The notes under the pieces: model-generated | What the model was told of the DNA's origin: nothing | Seen by the model: the letters and a program-made list of their open reading frames with translations, nothing else | The model's database searches: none | DNA from: Streptomyces decoyicus | Lineage (GTDB): Bacteria; Actinomycetota; Actinomycetes; Streptomycetales; Streptomycetaceae | Assembly (NCBI RefSeq): GCF_019880305.1 | Contig: NZ_CP082301.1 | Span: 3,906,001-3,970,000, forward strand | Length of the DNA stretch: 64,000 nt | Direction: 5' to 3' | Made by a program: the position numbers and the translations under genes | Shown: in pieces, positions 8,698-15,946 of the stretch | Position numbering within the stretch: position 1 is the first letter of the stretch | Layout: each line of letters starts with the position of its first letter

Positions 8698-8711
8698 TTA
8701 CTTCGAGGTAA
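8698..8711. promoter_or_regulatory. Candidate TetR operator, fadD side
   Basis: The palindrome TTAC-TTCGAG-GTAA has the same half-sites and the same 6-base spacing as a palindrome at 9685-9698 just upstream of the TetR gene. The shared pattern suggests one regulator binds both. Binding is inferred. Confidence 0.5.
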
Positions 8712-8950
8712 AGCTACGCGAGGAGCGGGAGTTGGCCAATGCCCCTCACTCCCTTCATCTCGACAATTCCGGGCCCGGCCGCCCCTCCGTCAGCCTCTTC
8801 GCCGCCCCTTCGCCCACCCCCTCCCCCGCCGTCCCGGTCTGCCGCAGCCCACGCCGCCGCCCGAGTGCGGGGAGTCCGAACCCACCGGGGCCCGCCGCAT
8901 CCCCGAAGCCCCACCCCAAGAAGGAGTCGCCCAACAACCGCCCGCCCGCG

Positions 8951-9658
8951 TCACCCCCTGGCGGCCGACCGGCTCTCCTGGTCGACGACGAGTCCGCCGG
9001 GCGCCCACCGCTCGCCCCCCGTCAGCCGGCCGAGGCCCGTCCAGGCGAAGTTCATCATCGTGGCCGCCGTGTCCTTCGCCGACGGATGCTCGTGCGCGCC
9101 CGAAGCGCCTTCGTCCGTACGGACATTGGCCCACTCGGCGAGTGACTCGGCCGCACCGACCAAGGCATGGGCGAGCCCCGCGACCTCCCGTTCGGCCAGT
9201 TCGCCGACGCAGCCCGCTTCCTTTGCGGCCGCACCGAGCAACTCCGTGACGAATGCGACGATTTCCGTCCGCATCGCGGCCACTTGGTGCGCGAACGGCT
9301 CTCCGTGCGTCCGCGCCTGCTGATGGAGCACGGCCCAGCCGTCCGGATGCTCGGCGGTGTACGCGAAGAAGCCCTTCAGGCCGCTCCACAGCTGCCGCTC
9401 GGCCGTTCCCCCTGGCTCGACGGCCGCCGTCACGGCCGCCACCAGCCTCTCCGACTCCCGCCGGATCACCGTACTGAACAGGTCTTCCTTCGAATTCAGG
9501 TAGAGATAGACCAGCGGTTTCGAGACCCCGGCCACCTCGGCGATCTCATCCATCGAGGCCGCCCGATAACCACGCCGTGCGAACGTCAGCACCGCGGCGT
9601 CCAGCATCTGCTGCTCCCGGACCGCACGCGGCACCCGCTTGCTCTTCACAGCTCCCAC
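8951..9658 (-). CDS. TetR family regulator (likely of fatty-acid genes)
   Basis: A 235-residue TetR repressor. The N-terminal helix-turn-helix is clear: ILDAA-like start (MLDAAVLTFARRGY), then MDEIAEVAGVSKPLVYLYLNSKEDLF at residues about 35-60. The C-terminal ligand domain is helical and ends in a low-complexity tail. The start is GTG at 9658. The palindrome TTAC-N6-GTAA lies 27 bases upstream of the start and again in the spacer before fadD, so autoregulation and control of fadD are the best guess. The ligand would then be an acyl-CoA, by analogy with FadR-type TetR proteins. Confidence 0.93.
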   Translation of the reverse strand: MGAVKSKRVPRAVREQQMLDAAVLTFARRGYRAASMDEIAEVAGVSKPLVYLYLNSKEDLFSTVIRRESERLVAAVTAAVEPGGTAERQLWSGLKGFFAYTAEHPDGWAVLHQQARTHGEPFAHQVAAMRTEIVAFVTELLGAAAKEAGCVGELAEREVAGLAHALVGAAESLAEWANVRTDEGASGAHEHPSAKDTAATMMNFAWTGLGRLTGGERWAPGGLVVDQESRSAARG

Positions 9659-9684
9659 CCTGAATGTCCCTCCATCCCGCCCCT

Positions 9685-9698
9685 TTACTGCAAAGTAA
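9685..9698. promoter_or_regulatory. Candidate autoregulatory TetR operator
   Basis: TTAC-TGCAAA-GTAA, immediately followed by gtTTAC, lies 27 bases upstream of the TetR start codon. It matches the fadD-side site in half-sites and spacing. Confidence 0.55.
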
Positions 9699-9860
9699 GT
9701 TTACGATCTTCGCTCCCGCCCTCGCTCCCTTGACACGTTCCCGCCATGGCGAGACGATACGTCTCGTCACGCCATCCTGCGCTGCGTGCGCCACGCGGGC
9801 GCGGCGCGACGCAGCACGGACGTGATGCCCGTGCCCCCACTCCCCCTGGAGGACAGCCCC

Positions 9861-10739
9861 ATGCAGCAGTTCATCGACGCCGCCCCCGGCGTCCGCCTGT
9901 GGACCGAGCAGCGCGGCGCCGCCGATGCGGCCCCGTTGCTGCTGATCATGGGCGCCCAGGCGGCCGGCGTCGGCTGGCCGGAGCCACTGGTCGACGCGCT
10001 TGCCGAGCACCATCGGGTCATCCGTTACGACCACCGCGACACCGGCCGTTCCACCTGGCCCTTCGAGGAGCAGCCGTACCGGATCGCCGACCTCGCCGAG
10101 GACGTGATCGCGGTACTGGACGGGCTGGGAGTCGGCCGGGCGCATGTCGTCGGCATGTCATTGGGCGGCATGCTGGCCCAGATGGTGCTCGCCGACCACC
10201 CCGACCGACTGCTCAGCGCCACTCTCATCGGCACCAGCGCCCTCAGCAGCACCCCGTACACCCGCCCCGACGGCAGTACGGTGCCGGTCGACGAGCTGCC
10301 GGGCATCGCACCCGAGGTCCTGGAGCTATGGGCCCGTCCGGTCGAGGATCATGGTCCGGCGGCCCAGATGGAGCGCCGGATCGAACACTGGCGGGTACTC
10401 GCCGGTGACCGACTCCCTTTCGACACCGAGTATTTCCGCGCCCTTGAGCACCGCGTCATCGAGCACACGGGGCATCACCGGACCAGCACCGCGCACGGCC
10501 GTGCGGAGCACGAGGGCATGCTCCGTACGGACCGGCTCGCCGCGAACGAGGTGCCGACGCTCGTGGTCTGCGCGCCCGCCGAACCGGTCTTCCCGCCGCC
10601 GCACCCCCAGCACCTCGCGCAGTGCGTCCGCGGCGCATCCGTCGTCGAGATCCCGGGCATGGGGCATGCGCTGCCGCCCGCCGTACTGGAGCCGCTCGCC
10701 GCGGCGATCCTGAGCCATACGGAAGCGACGAAGGGCTGA
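9861..10739 (+). CDS. Alpha/beta hydrolase
   Basis: This 292-residue single-domain alpha/beta hydrolase has the nucleophile elbow GMSLGG near residue 100, the acid region following PTLVVCAPAEPVFP, and the catalytic histidine in GMGHALPP close to the C-terminus. The early RYDHRDTGRST motif is typical of this group, which includes aclacinomycin-methylesterase-like enzymes. The ATG at 9861 follows GGAGG; the open frame extends 75 bases further but without a better start. The substrate cannot be named. It is convergent with the symporter gene and shares a terminator with it. Confidence 0.9.
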   Translation: MQQFIDAAPGVRLWTEQRGAADAAPLLLIMGAQAAGVGWPEPLVDALAEHHRVIRYDHRDTGRSTWPFEEQPYRIADLAEDVIAVLDGLGVGRAHVVGMSLGGMLAQMVLADHPDRLLSATLIGTSALSSTPYTRPDGSTVPVDELPGIAPEVLELWARPVEDHGPAAQMERRIEHWRVLAGDRLPFDTEYFRALEHRVIEHTGHHRTSTAHGRAEHEGMLRTDRLAANEVPTLVVCAPAEPVFPPPHPQHLAQCVRGASVVEIPGMGHALPPAVLEPLAAAILSHTEATKG

Positions 10740-10784
10740 CGCCGCCCGACACACCCCGATGCCGCCCGACGCCACCCGGCAGCT

Positions 10785-10835
10785 ACGCACAGACGCGCTC
10801 CCGCCCTTCGTGAAGGCGGGAGCGCGTCTGTGCGT
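10785..10835. terminator. Bidirectional terminator
   Basis: An almost perfect inverted repeat (acgcacagacgcgctcccgc and its complement, one bulged C, loop near 10810) lies between two convergent genes and could stop transcription from both sides. Confidence 0.9.
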
Positions 10836-10905
10836 CGTCGGGGCCGCGGCCGAGGCCGGGCCGGGGCCGGGCGGCGCCGGGGCGGAGTCCGGGAGGGGGC
10901 TGCCC

Positions 10906-12300
10906 CTAGGCAGCAGCCGGCGCCGGCACGGAGCCCTTCTCTTCCGCACCCTGGGCATCGGCACCGGTAGCGGCACCGGACTCTGCCGCATCCAGAGTGA
11001 TGCTCCCGGCGCTGTTGTACGCGTCGCGGTCCAGGATCTTCTCCCTGGCGGAGACCAGGATCGGGATGACCGACTGACCGGCGACGTTGGTGGCCGTACG
11101 CATCATGTCCAGGATCGGGTCGATGGCCATCAGCAGACCGACGCCCTCCAGGGGCAGGCCCAGCGTGGAGAGGGTCAGCGTCAGCATGACCGTCGCGCCG
11201 GTCAGGCCGGCGGTGGCGGCGGAGCCGATGACGGAGACGAAGGCGATCAGGAGGTAGTCGCCGATGCCGAGGTGGACGTCGAAGATCTGGGCGATGAAGA
11301 TCGCGGCGATCGCCGGGTAGATCGAGGCGCAGCCGTCCATCTTGGTCGTCGAGCCGAACGGCACCGCGAAGGAGGCGTACTCGCGCGGCACACCGAGGCG
11401 CTCGGTGACCTTCTGGGTGACCGGCATGGTGCCGACCGAGGAGCGGGAGACGAAGGCCAGCTGGATGGCGGGCCAGGCGCCGCGGAAGAACTGGAGCGGG
11501 TTGACCTTGGCGACGGTAGCCAGCAGCAGCGGGTAGACGCCGAACAGGACCAGGGCGCAGCCGACGTAGATGTCGACGGTGAAGGTCGCGTACTTGCCGA
11601 TCAGGTTCCAGCCGTACGTCGCGATGGCGTTGCCGATGAGGCCGACGGTGCCGAGCGGGGCGAGCCGGATGACCCACCACAGGGCCTTCTGGAGCAGTTC
11701 GAGGACCGAGCGGCTGATCGTGAGGACCGGCTCGGCCTTCTCGCCGAGCTGGAGGGCCGCGATGCCGGCGACGGCCGCCATGAAGACGATCTGCAGGACG
11801 TTGAGCTCGGTGAACGGCGTGATGATGTCGGTGGGGACGATGCCGGTCAGGAAGTCGATCCAGGAGCCCGCGTGGTCGGGGAGCTTGCCGTCCTTGGGGG
11901 TCAGGCCGGTGCCCGCGCCCGGGTGGGTGAGCAGGCCGATCGCCAGGCCGATCGCGACGGCGATCAGCGAGGTGACCATGAACCACAGCAGGGTGCGGGT
12001 GGCGAGCCGGGCGGCGTTGTTGACCTGCCGCAGATTGGTGATCGAGACCAGGATCGCGAAGAAGACCAGCGGGGCCACGGCGAGCTTCAGCAGCTGGACG
12101 AAGAGGTCGCCGACGTGCTGGAGCGTGGTGGTGAGCCAGCCGATGTCACCGCTCTTGGCGATCCAGCCGAGCAGCACGCCCAGGGCGAGGCCGGCCAGGA
12201 TCTGCACCCAGAACGGGATCTTGGATATGCGGGAGGACTTGGGGGACCGGGGGGCCTGTGAAGACTCGGCGGTCTCGGCAGACGTGGACAACGGACACAC
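10906..12300 (-). CDS. Dicarboxylate/amino acid:cation symporter (DAACS family)
   Basis: This integral membrane carrier of the GltP/DctA family takes up dicarboxylates or acidic amino acids with protons or sodium. About eight membrane segments and two hairpin loops are recognisable. The serine-rich hairpin reads SRSSVGTMP, the family NMDG motif appears as FGSTTKMDG, and the substrate-binding helix reads DPILDMMRTATNV. The annotated GTG at 12300 has a weak site; a TTG at 12291 preceded by GGAG eight bases earlier would give a protein starting STSAET. Three alternating CTTTGAG elements overlap a candidate promoter 266 bases upstream, so specific regulation is likely. Confidence 0.93.
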   Translation of the reverse strand: MCPLSTSAETAESSQAPRSPKSSRISKIPFWVQILAGLALGVLLGWIAKSGDIGWLTTTLQHVGDLFVQLLKLAVAPLVFFAILVSITNLRQVNNAARLATRTLLWFMVTSLIAVAIGLAIGLLTHPGAGTGLTPKDGKLPDHAGSWIDFLTGIVPTDIITPFTELNVLQIVFMAAVAGIAALQLGEKAEPVLTISRSVLELLQKALWWVIRLAPLGTVGLIGNAIATYGWNLIGKYATFTVDIYVGCALVLFGVYPLLLATVAKVNPLQFFRGAWPAIQLAFVSRSSVGTMPVTQKVTERLGVPREYASFAVPFGSTTKMDGCASIYPAIAAIFIAQIFDVHLGIGDYLLIAFVSVIGSAATAGLTGATVMLTLTLSTLGLPLEGVGLLMAIDPILDMMRTATNVAGQSVIPILVSAREKILDRDAYNSAGSITLDAAESGAATGADAQGAEEKGSVPAPAAA

Positions 12301-12544
12301 TCCGGGGACAGGTAAGGCGTCGGGACGGCGAAAAGAAGCGCCAGGAAGATGAGCGGCTGCGGGGCAGACGCGAAGGGGGCCTCTCCCGCCCGGAGGGTGA
12401 GGGAGAAGATCTCCGGCCGCTGAGGAGAGAGGTCAGCGGCGGCAACAGGCCGCGGACATACAGCGGCAGAGATCGACGTGCAGGCGCGCCACGAGCGGAG
12501 TGCTCCTGGGGGACGGAGGCGCGGCTGCTGTCTTCATGACAAGT

Positions 12545-12592
12545 ACGTTAACACTCGAACTTTGAGGAACTCAAAGAAAATCTTTGAGTTCC
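12545..12592 (-). promoter_or_regulatory. Candidate symporter promoter overlapped by three CTTTGAG elements
   Basis: On the minus strand, TTGAGT (12574-12569) and TAACGT (12550-12545) stand 18 bases apart and could be -35 and -10 boxes. The same DNA carries CTTTGAG at 12560-12566, its complement at 12570-12576 and CTTTGAG again at 12582-12588. The outer pair of arms forms a perfect 12-bp hairpin (12566-12592); the inner pair forms an alternative 7-bp one. Overlap with the -35 box suggests an operator. Confidence 0.5.
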
Positions 12593-12628
12593 GGGGAGGC
12601 CTGGGCGCCGGACCACCCGTCAACAACG

Positions 12629-12678
12629 CGACAGGCGCCCGGCCATGGAGCGGAATCCATGGCGCCGGGCGCCTGTCG
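12629..12678 (-). terminator. Terminator after the DUF4229 gene
   Basis: A 21-bp stem (CGACAGGCGCCCGG then CCATGGA) with a two-base bulge and a short loop. It lies downstream of the minus-strand small membrane gene that ends at 12801. Confidence 0.8.
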
Positions 12679-12743
12679 TGGAGAAGAGGCTGTGAGGCGT
12701 CTTACATAAAGGTCCAGGCCTTTAGGGCCAGGACTTCAGTCAA

Positions 12744-12798
12744 GTCCAGGCCGTCATCAGTCCAGGCCGTCATCAGTCCAGGCCGTCATCAGTCCAGG
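12744..12798. repeat. 16-base tandem repeat
   Basis: Three exact copies of gtccaggccgtcatca in a row plus a partial fourth, ending just before the stop codon of the DUF4229 gene. It would lie in the 3' untranslated part of that transcript. Confidence 0.9.
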
Positions 12799-12800
12799 GC

Positions 12801-13091
12801 CTACTTCAGCCCGTCCTCCTGGCCGGCGCTGGCCATGAGGCGCTCGCGCTGGCGGTCGACCTTGGCGACGATCTGTTCGGACATCGCGTCCCGCTGCTTG
12901 CGCAGCAGCACGAAGCTGAGCGGCGCGGAGATCACAATGGCGAGCAGCAGCATCCAGACGGTGTTGGAGGCGCCGATGGCCAGCGGGATGACGTGGAAGT
13001 ACGCCAGCACCCACACCACGGCGAACGAGGCGACGAAGAGGCCGATGCGAAGGGCGGTGTAGCGGAGCGTGGCGAAGTTGTGGCTACTCAC
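12801..13091 (-). CDS. DUF4229 small membrane protein
   Basis: This 96-residue protein has two hydrophobic segments (about residues 15-33 and 42-62) and a charged C-terminal tail (RKQRDAMSEQIVAKVDRQRERL), matching the actinobacterial DUF4229 family in length and layout. It starts at GTG 13091 with GAGGAGAAGG upstream. Function is unknown. It stands alone between a terminator and the acetyltransferase gene. Confidence 0.88.
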   Translation of the reverse strand: MSSHNFATLRYTALRIGLFVASFAVVWVLAYFHVIPLAIGASNTVWMLLLAIVISAPLSFVLLRKQRDAMSEQIVAKVDRQRERLMASAGQEDGLK

Positions 13092-13320
13092 GGATGGGAC
13101 CTTCTCCTCAACGGCAACCTAAAGGGTCTGCATCCAGTCAAGCACAGCGCTTCGGGCGATCTTCGCGGCCCCCGCCGCGGCCCCGCCCAGGGCGCATCGG
13201 CCCACCGCATCGCCCCACCGCGGCGGCCCTGCCCCGGGGCCCCGGCCCGCGGCGGCGCCCGTCGGCCCAGCTCAGTCCGGCTCAGTCCGGCTCAGCTCAG
13301 CCCTTTCAGCCCGGTTCAGC

Positions 13321-13845
13321 TCAGCCCAGCTCCAGCCACATGGTGATGTCGTCGCGGTAATCGTCCGCGGCCAGCCGTATCGCGCCGGGCACGCGGCCGA
13401 CCTCCTTGTAGCCGCAGGCCTCGTAGAAGGGGCGGGCGCCGGAGCCGCCGCGGCAGGTGAGGCGCAGGGCGGTGATCCCCTCGACGGTGCGGGCGGCCTC
13501 GGCGACCGCGGCCATCAGCTGACGGCCGGCGCCCCGGCCCTGGAGGGAGGGGTGGACCATGACGGTGTAGACCCACAGCCAGTGCGTCATCAGGCGGTGG
13601 CCGTTGAGGGTGAGGAACGCCGTCGCCACGACCCGGCCGTCCCCCTCACGGCCGACCACCAGGCGCGCGCGGCCCTCGGCCATGGCGGTCAGATGCCTGA
13701 GCAGGTCGGGGCGGACCTGATCGGGCGCCACCGGCGGGAGGAAGCCGACCGCGCCACCGGCATTGGACACATCGGCCCACAACGCGCATATCCCATCACG
13801 GAGTTCGGGAGTGACAGAAGGGTCCGGGTCGAAATGCACGTCCAT
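13321..13845 (-). CDS. GNAT family N-acetyltransferase
   Basis: A 174-residue acetyltransferase. The acetyl-CoA loop is visible as VHPSLQGRGAGRQLM (about residues 96-110), preceded by the strand VYTVMV and followed by ALRLTCRGGSGARPFYEACGYKEVGR, the usual GNAT ending. The ATG at 13845 is well placed. It lies just downstream of mqnE on the same strand with a 68-base gap. The acceptor substrate is unknown. Confidence 0.92.
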   Translation of the reverse strand: MDVHFDPDPSVTPELRDGICALWADVSNAGGAVGFLPPVAPDQVRPDLLRHLTAMAEGRARLVVGREGDGRVVATAFLTLNGHRLMTHWLWVYTVMVHPSLQGRGAGRQLMAAVAEAARTVEGITALRLTCRGGSGARPFYEACGYKEVGRVPGAIRLAADDYRDDITMWLELG

Positions 13846-13913
13846 GACCCCGGACCCTAACTCTCCCCGACCCTCCCCACCGACAGCGCCGCTGACCAGG
13901 TCAGACGCGCATC

Positions 13914-15089
13914 TCAGACGCGCATCGGCTGGGGCGATTCGCGGCGCTCCGGGTCGGGGCCCGGGTACTCGCGGATCGCCTCGTAGCGGGTGTTGCGCTC
14001 GACGGGGCGGAAGCCGGCGTCGCGGATCAGGTCGAGCAGGTCCTCACGGGTCAGCTTGTTGGGCGTGCCGTAGTTGTCCGCGTCGTGCGTGATCTTGTAC
14101 TCGACGACCGAGCCGTCCATGTCGTCCGCGCCGTGCTGGAGGGCGAGCTGGGTGGTCTGGAGACCGTGCATGACCCAGAAGCACTTGATGTGCGGGACGT
14201 TGTCGAAGAGGAGGCGGGAGACCGCGAAGGTCTTCAGAGCCTCGGCGCCGGTCGCCATCGTCGTCCGGGCCTGGAGCCTGTTGCGGACCTTGCCGTCCTG
14301 CATGTCCACGAAGTCGTGCTGGTAGCGCAGCGGGATGAAGACCTGGAAGCCGCCGGTCTCGTCCTGGAGCTCACGCAGCCGCAGGACGTGGTCGACGCGG
14401 TGGCGGGGCTCCTCGATGTGCCCGTAGAGCATCGTCGACGGGGTCTTGAGGCCCTTCTCATGGGCGAGGCGGTGGATCCGCGACCAGTCCTCCCAGTGGG
14501 TGGCGTGGTCGACGATGTGCTGCCGGACCTCCCAGTCGAAGATCTCGGCGCCGCCGCCGGTCAGCGACTCCAGGCCGGCGTCGATCAGCTCGTCGAGGAT
14601 CTCGGAGGCGGACAGGCCCGAGATGGTCTCGAAGTGGTGGATCTCGGTGGCGGTGAAGGCCTTGAGGGAGACCTCCGGGAGGGCTTCCTTGAGGGCCTTG
14701 AGGGAGCGCGGGTAGTAGCGCCACGGCAGGGTCGGGTGCAGGCCGTTGACGATGTGCAGCTCGGTGAGGTTGTCGTTCTCCATCGCCTTGGCGAGGCGGA
14801 CGGCCTCCTCGATGCGCATCGTGTACGCGTCCTTCTCGCCCGGCTTGCGCTGGAAGGAGCAGTAGGCGCACGACGCGGTGCACACGTTCGTCATGTTGAG
14901 GTGACGGTTGACGTTGAAGTGGACGACGTCGCCGTTCTTGCGCGTGCGCACCTCGTGGGCGAGGCCGCCCAGCCATGCCAGGTCGTCGGACTCGTAGAGG
15001 GCGATACCGTCCTCGCGGGTCAGCCGCTCCCCGGCGTGGACCTTCGCCTCCAGCTCACGCTTGAGGCCCACATCCATCGACGCAGCCAT
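13914..15089 (-). CDS. mqnE: Aminofutalosine synthase MqnE (radical SAM)
   Basis: MqnE joins 3-enolpyruvylbenzoate (made by MqnA) to adenosine through radical SAM chemistry to form aminodeoxyfutalosine. The 391-residue protein has the cluster-binding motif CTASCAYC near residue 70, followed by SFQRKPGEKDAY, and the GGGAEIFDWEVR stretch typical of MqnE as opposed to MqnC. The ATG at 15089 is the natural start. It lies next to the Lrp regulator and about 0.9 kb from ubiX; other menaquinone genes follow within 6 kb. Confidence 0.95.
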   Translation of the reverse strand: MAASMDVGLKRELEAKVHAGERLTREDGIALYESDDLAWLGGLAHEVRTRKNGDVVHFNVNRHLNMTNVCTASCAYCSFQRKPGEKDAYTMRIEEAVRLAKAMENDNLTELHIVNGLHPTLPWRYYPRSLKALKEALPEVSLKAFTATEIHHFETISGLSASEILDELIDAGLESLTGGGAEIFDWEVRQHIVDHATHWEDWSRIHRLAHEKGLKTPSTMLYGHIEEPRHRVDHVLRLRELQDETGGFQVFIPLRYQHDFVDMQDGKVRNRLQARTTMATGAEALKTFAVSRLLFDNVPHIKCFWVMHGLQTTQLALQHGADDMDGSVVEYKITHDADNYGTPNKLTREDLLDLIRDAGFRPVERNTRYEAIREYPGPDPERRESPQPMRV

Positions 15090-15171
15090 CCGGTCGCCTC
15101 CCAGTCTCTGCCTTGTCGGTGCCGTTTCTGGTGCAGGAAACGGGCTTCGTCGAGCGTACTCCCCCGTAAAA

Positions 15172-15209
15172 GGGGCGGACGGGGGCCCCTTGGTGCGCCC
15201 GTCCGCTCC
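15172..15209 (-). terminator. Terminator of the Lrp gene
   Basis: GGGGCGGACGGG pairs with CCCGTCCGCTCC around a 14-base loop, with 11 of 12 pairs, 25 bases after the Lrp stop. It separates the regulator from mqnE. Confidence 0.7.
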
Positions 15210-15233
15210 GGTGTGTCCCGCCGGTGCCGGGGC

Positions 15234-15692
15234 CTACTCGGCCTCCTCGGGCAGTTCGCCGACGCGGTTCTCCCACTTGGTGGAGAGCACGATCGTGGTG
15301 CGTGTACGGGAGACGCCCTTGGTGCCGGACAGCCGCCGGATGGTGCGCTCCAGCCCGTCCACGTCGCCCACCCGCACCTTGAGCATGTACGAGTCGTCGC
15401 CGGCGATGAACCAGGCGTCCTCGATCTCGGCGAGGTCGCGCAGCCGGCGAGCGACGTCCTCGTGGTCGGCCGCGTCCGACAGGGAGATGCCGACCAGTGC
15501 GGTGACGCCGAGACCGAGCGATGCGGCGTCGACCGTCGCGCGGTACCCGGTGATCACACCGGCCGCTTCGAGGCGGTTGATCCGGTCCGTGACGCTGGGC
15601 CCGGAGAGGCCGACGAGCCGCCCGAGCTCCGCGTACGAGGCCCGGCCGTTCTCGCGAAGTGCCTGGATGAGCTGCCTATCCACCGCGTCCAT
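15234..15692 (-). CDS. Lrp/AsnC family regulator
   Basis: A 152-residue Lrp-type regulator with the N-terminal winged helix (DRQLIQALRENGRASYAELG, then LSGPSVTDRINRLEAAGVI) and the C-terminal RAM ligand domain (VTALVGISL, then AWFIAGDDSYMLKVRV). It starts at ATG 15692 and has its own terminator. A divergent small gene begins 120 bases away; the shared spacer holds an inverted repeat CAGGGT-N4-ACCCTG that may be an operator. Position among menaquinone genes suggests, but does not prove, a role in their control. Confidence 0.94.
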   Translation of the reverse strand: MDAVDRQLIQALRENGRASYAELGRLVGLSGPSVTDRINRLEAAGVITGYRATVDAASLGLGVTALVGISLSDAADHEDVARRLRDLAEIEDAWFIAGDDSYMLKVRVGDVDGLERTIRRLSGTKGVSRTRTTIVLSTKWENRVGELPEEAE

Positions 15693-15707
15693 GCCCTCAA
15701 GCCTTCC

Positions 15708-15768
15708 AATCTTTACGCATTTTCGGGTTCTGCATGTAGAATCTAAGGCACACAGGGTCCATACCCTG
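15708..15768 (+). promoter_or_regulatory. Candidate promoter and inverted repeat between Lrp and the small gene
   Basis: TTACGC and TAGAAT stand 18 bases apart on the plus strand, and CAGGGT-ccat-ACCCTG follows at 15753-15768, near the expected transcription start. The AT-rich character of this spacer is unusual for the window. Assignment is inference. Confidence 0.4.
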
Positions 15769-15811
15769 CGAATCTTTCAGACGATCAAAGACGATCTCAG
15801 GAGTTGTCACC

Positions 15812-15946
15812 GTGTACTCGATCGAGATGGCCTACGCCCGCATGCGCGAGCTTCAGGACCAGGCCAATCGTTCACGTGCCCACCGGGCCGCGGCACCGCG
15901 GACCCGCCGCCTCTTCGGCCGCGCCGCCGCAGCGAAGAAGCGCTAG
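15812..15946 (+). CDS. 44-residue basic small protein
   Basis: This is a short gene starting at GTG 15812 with AGGAG nine bases upstream. The product reads VYSIEMAYARMRELQDQ, then a strongly basic tail (RSRAHRAAAPRTRRLFGR, ending AAAAKKR). It has an amphipathic start and about eleven arginines, so nucleic-acid or membrane binding is possible. It is divergent from the Lrp gene and convergent with ubiX, sharing the CTAG at its stop. I do not recognise the family, though small basic genes in this position next to Lrp regulators seem familiar from other Streptomyces. Good start signals and third-position GC support it. Confidence 0.7.
   Translation: MYSIEMAYARMRELQDQANRSRAHRAAAPRTRRLFGRAAAAKKR

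Larger units (their letters stand above)
8012..8950. other. Long repeat-filled spacer upstream of fadD
   Basis: There are 939 bases without a gene I can support between fadD and the TetR regulator. It contains a 15-base repeat array near 8085-8135, a 12-base repeat array at 8398-8558 and a TTAC-N6-GTAA palindrome at 8698. Open frames cross it on both strands only because of the repeats. A fadD promoter is expected near 8690 or closer to the gene; I cannot place it. Confidence 0.6.
12301..12800. other. Spacer with symporter promoter region, hairpins and repeats
   Basis: There is no gene in these 500 bases. They hold the candidate symporter promoter and its repeat elements (12545-12592), a strong terminator for the DUF4229 gene (12629-12678) and a 16-base tandem repeat (12744-12798). 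Confidence 0.7.
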
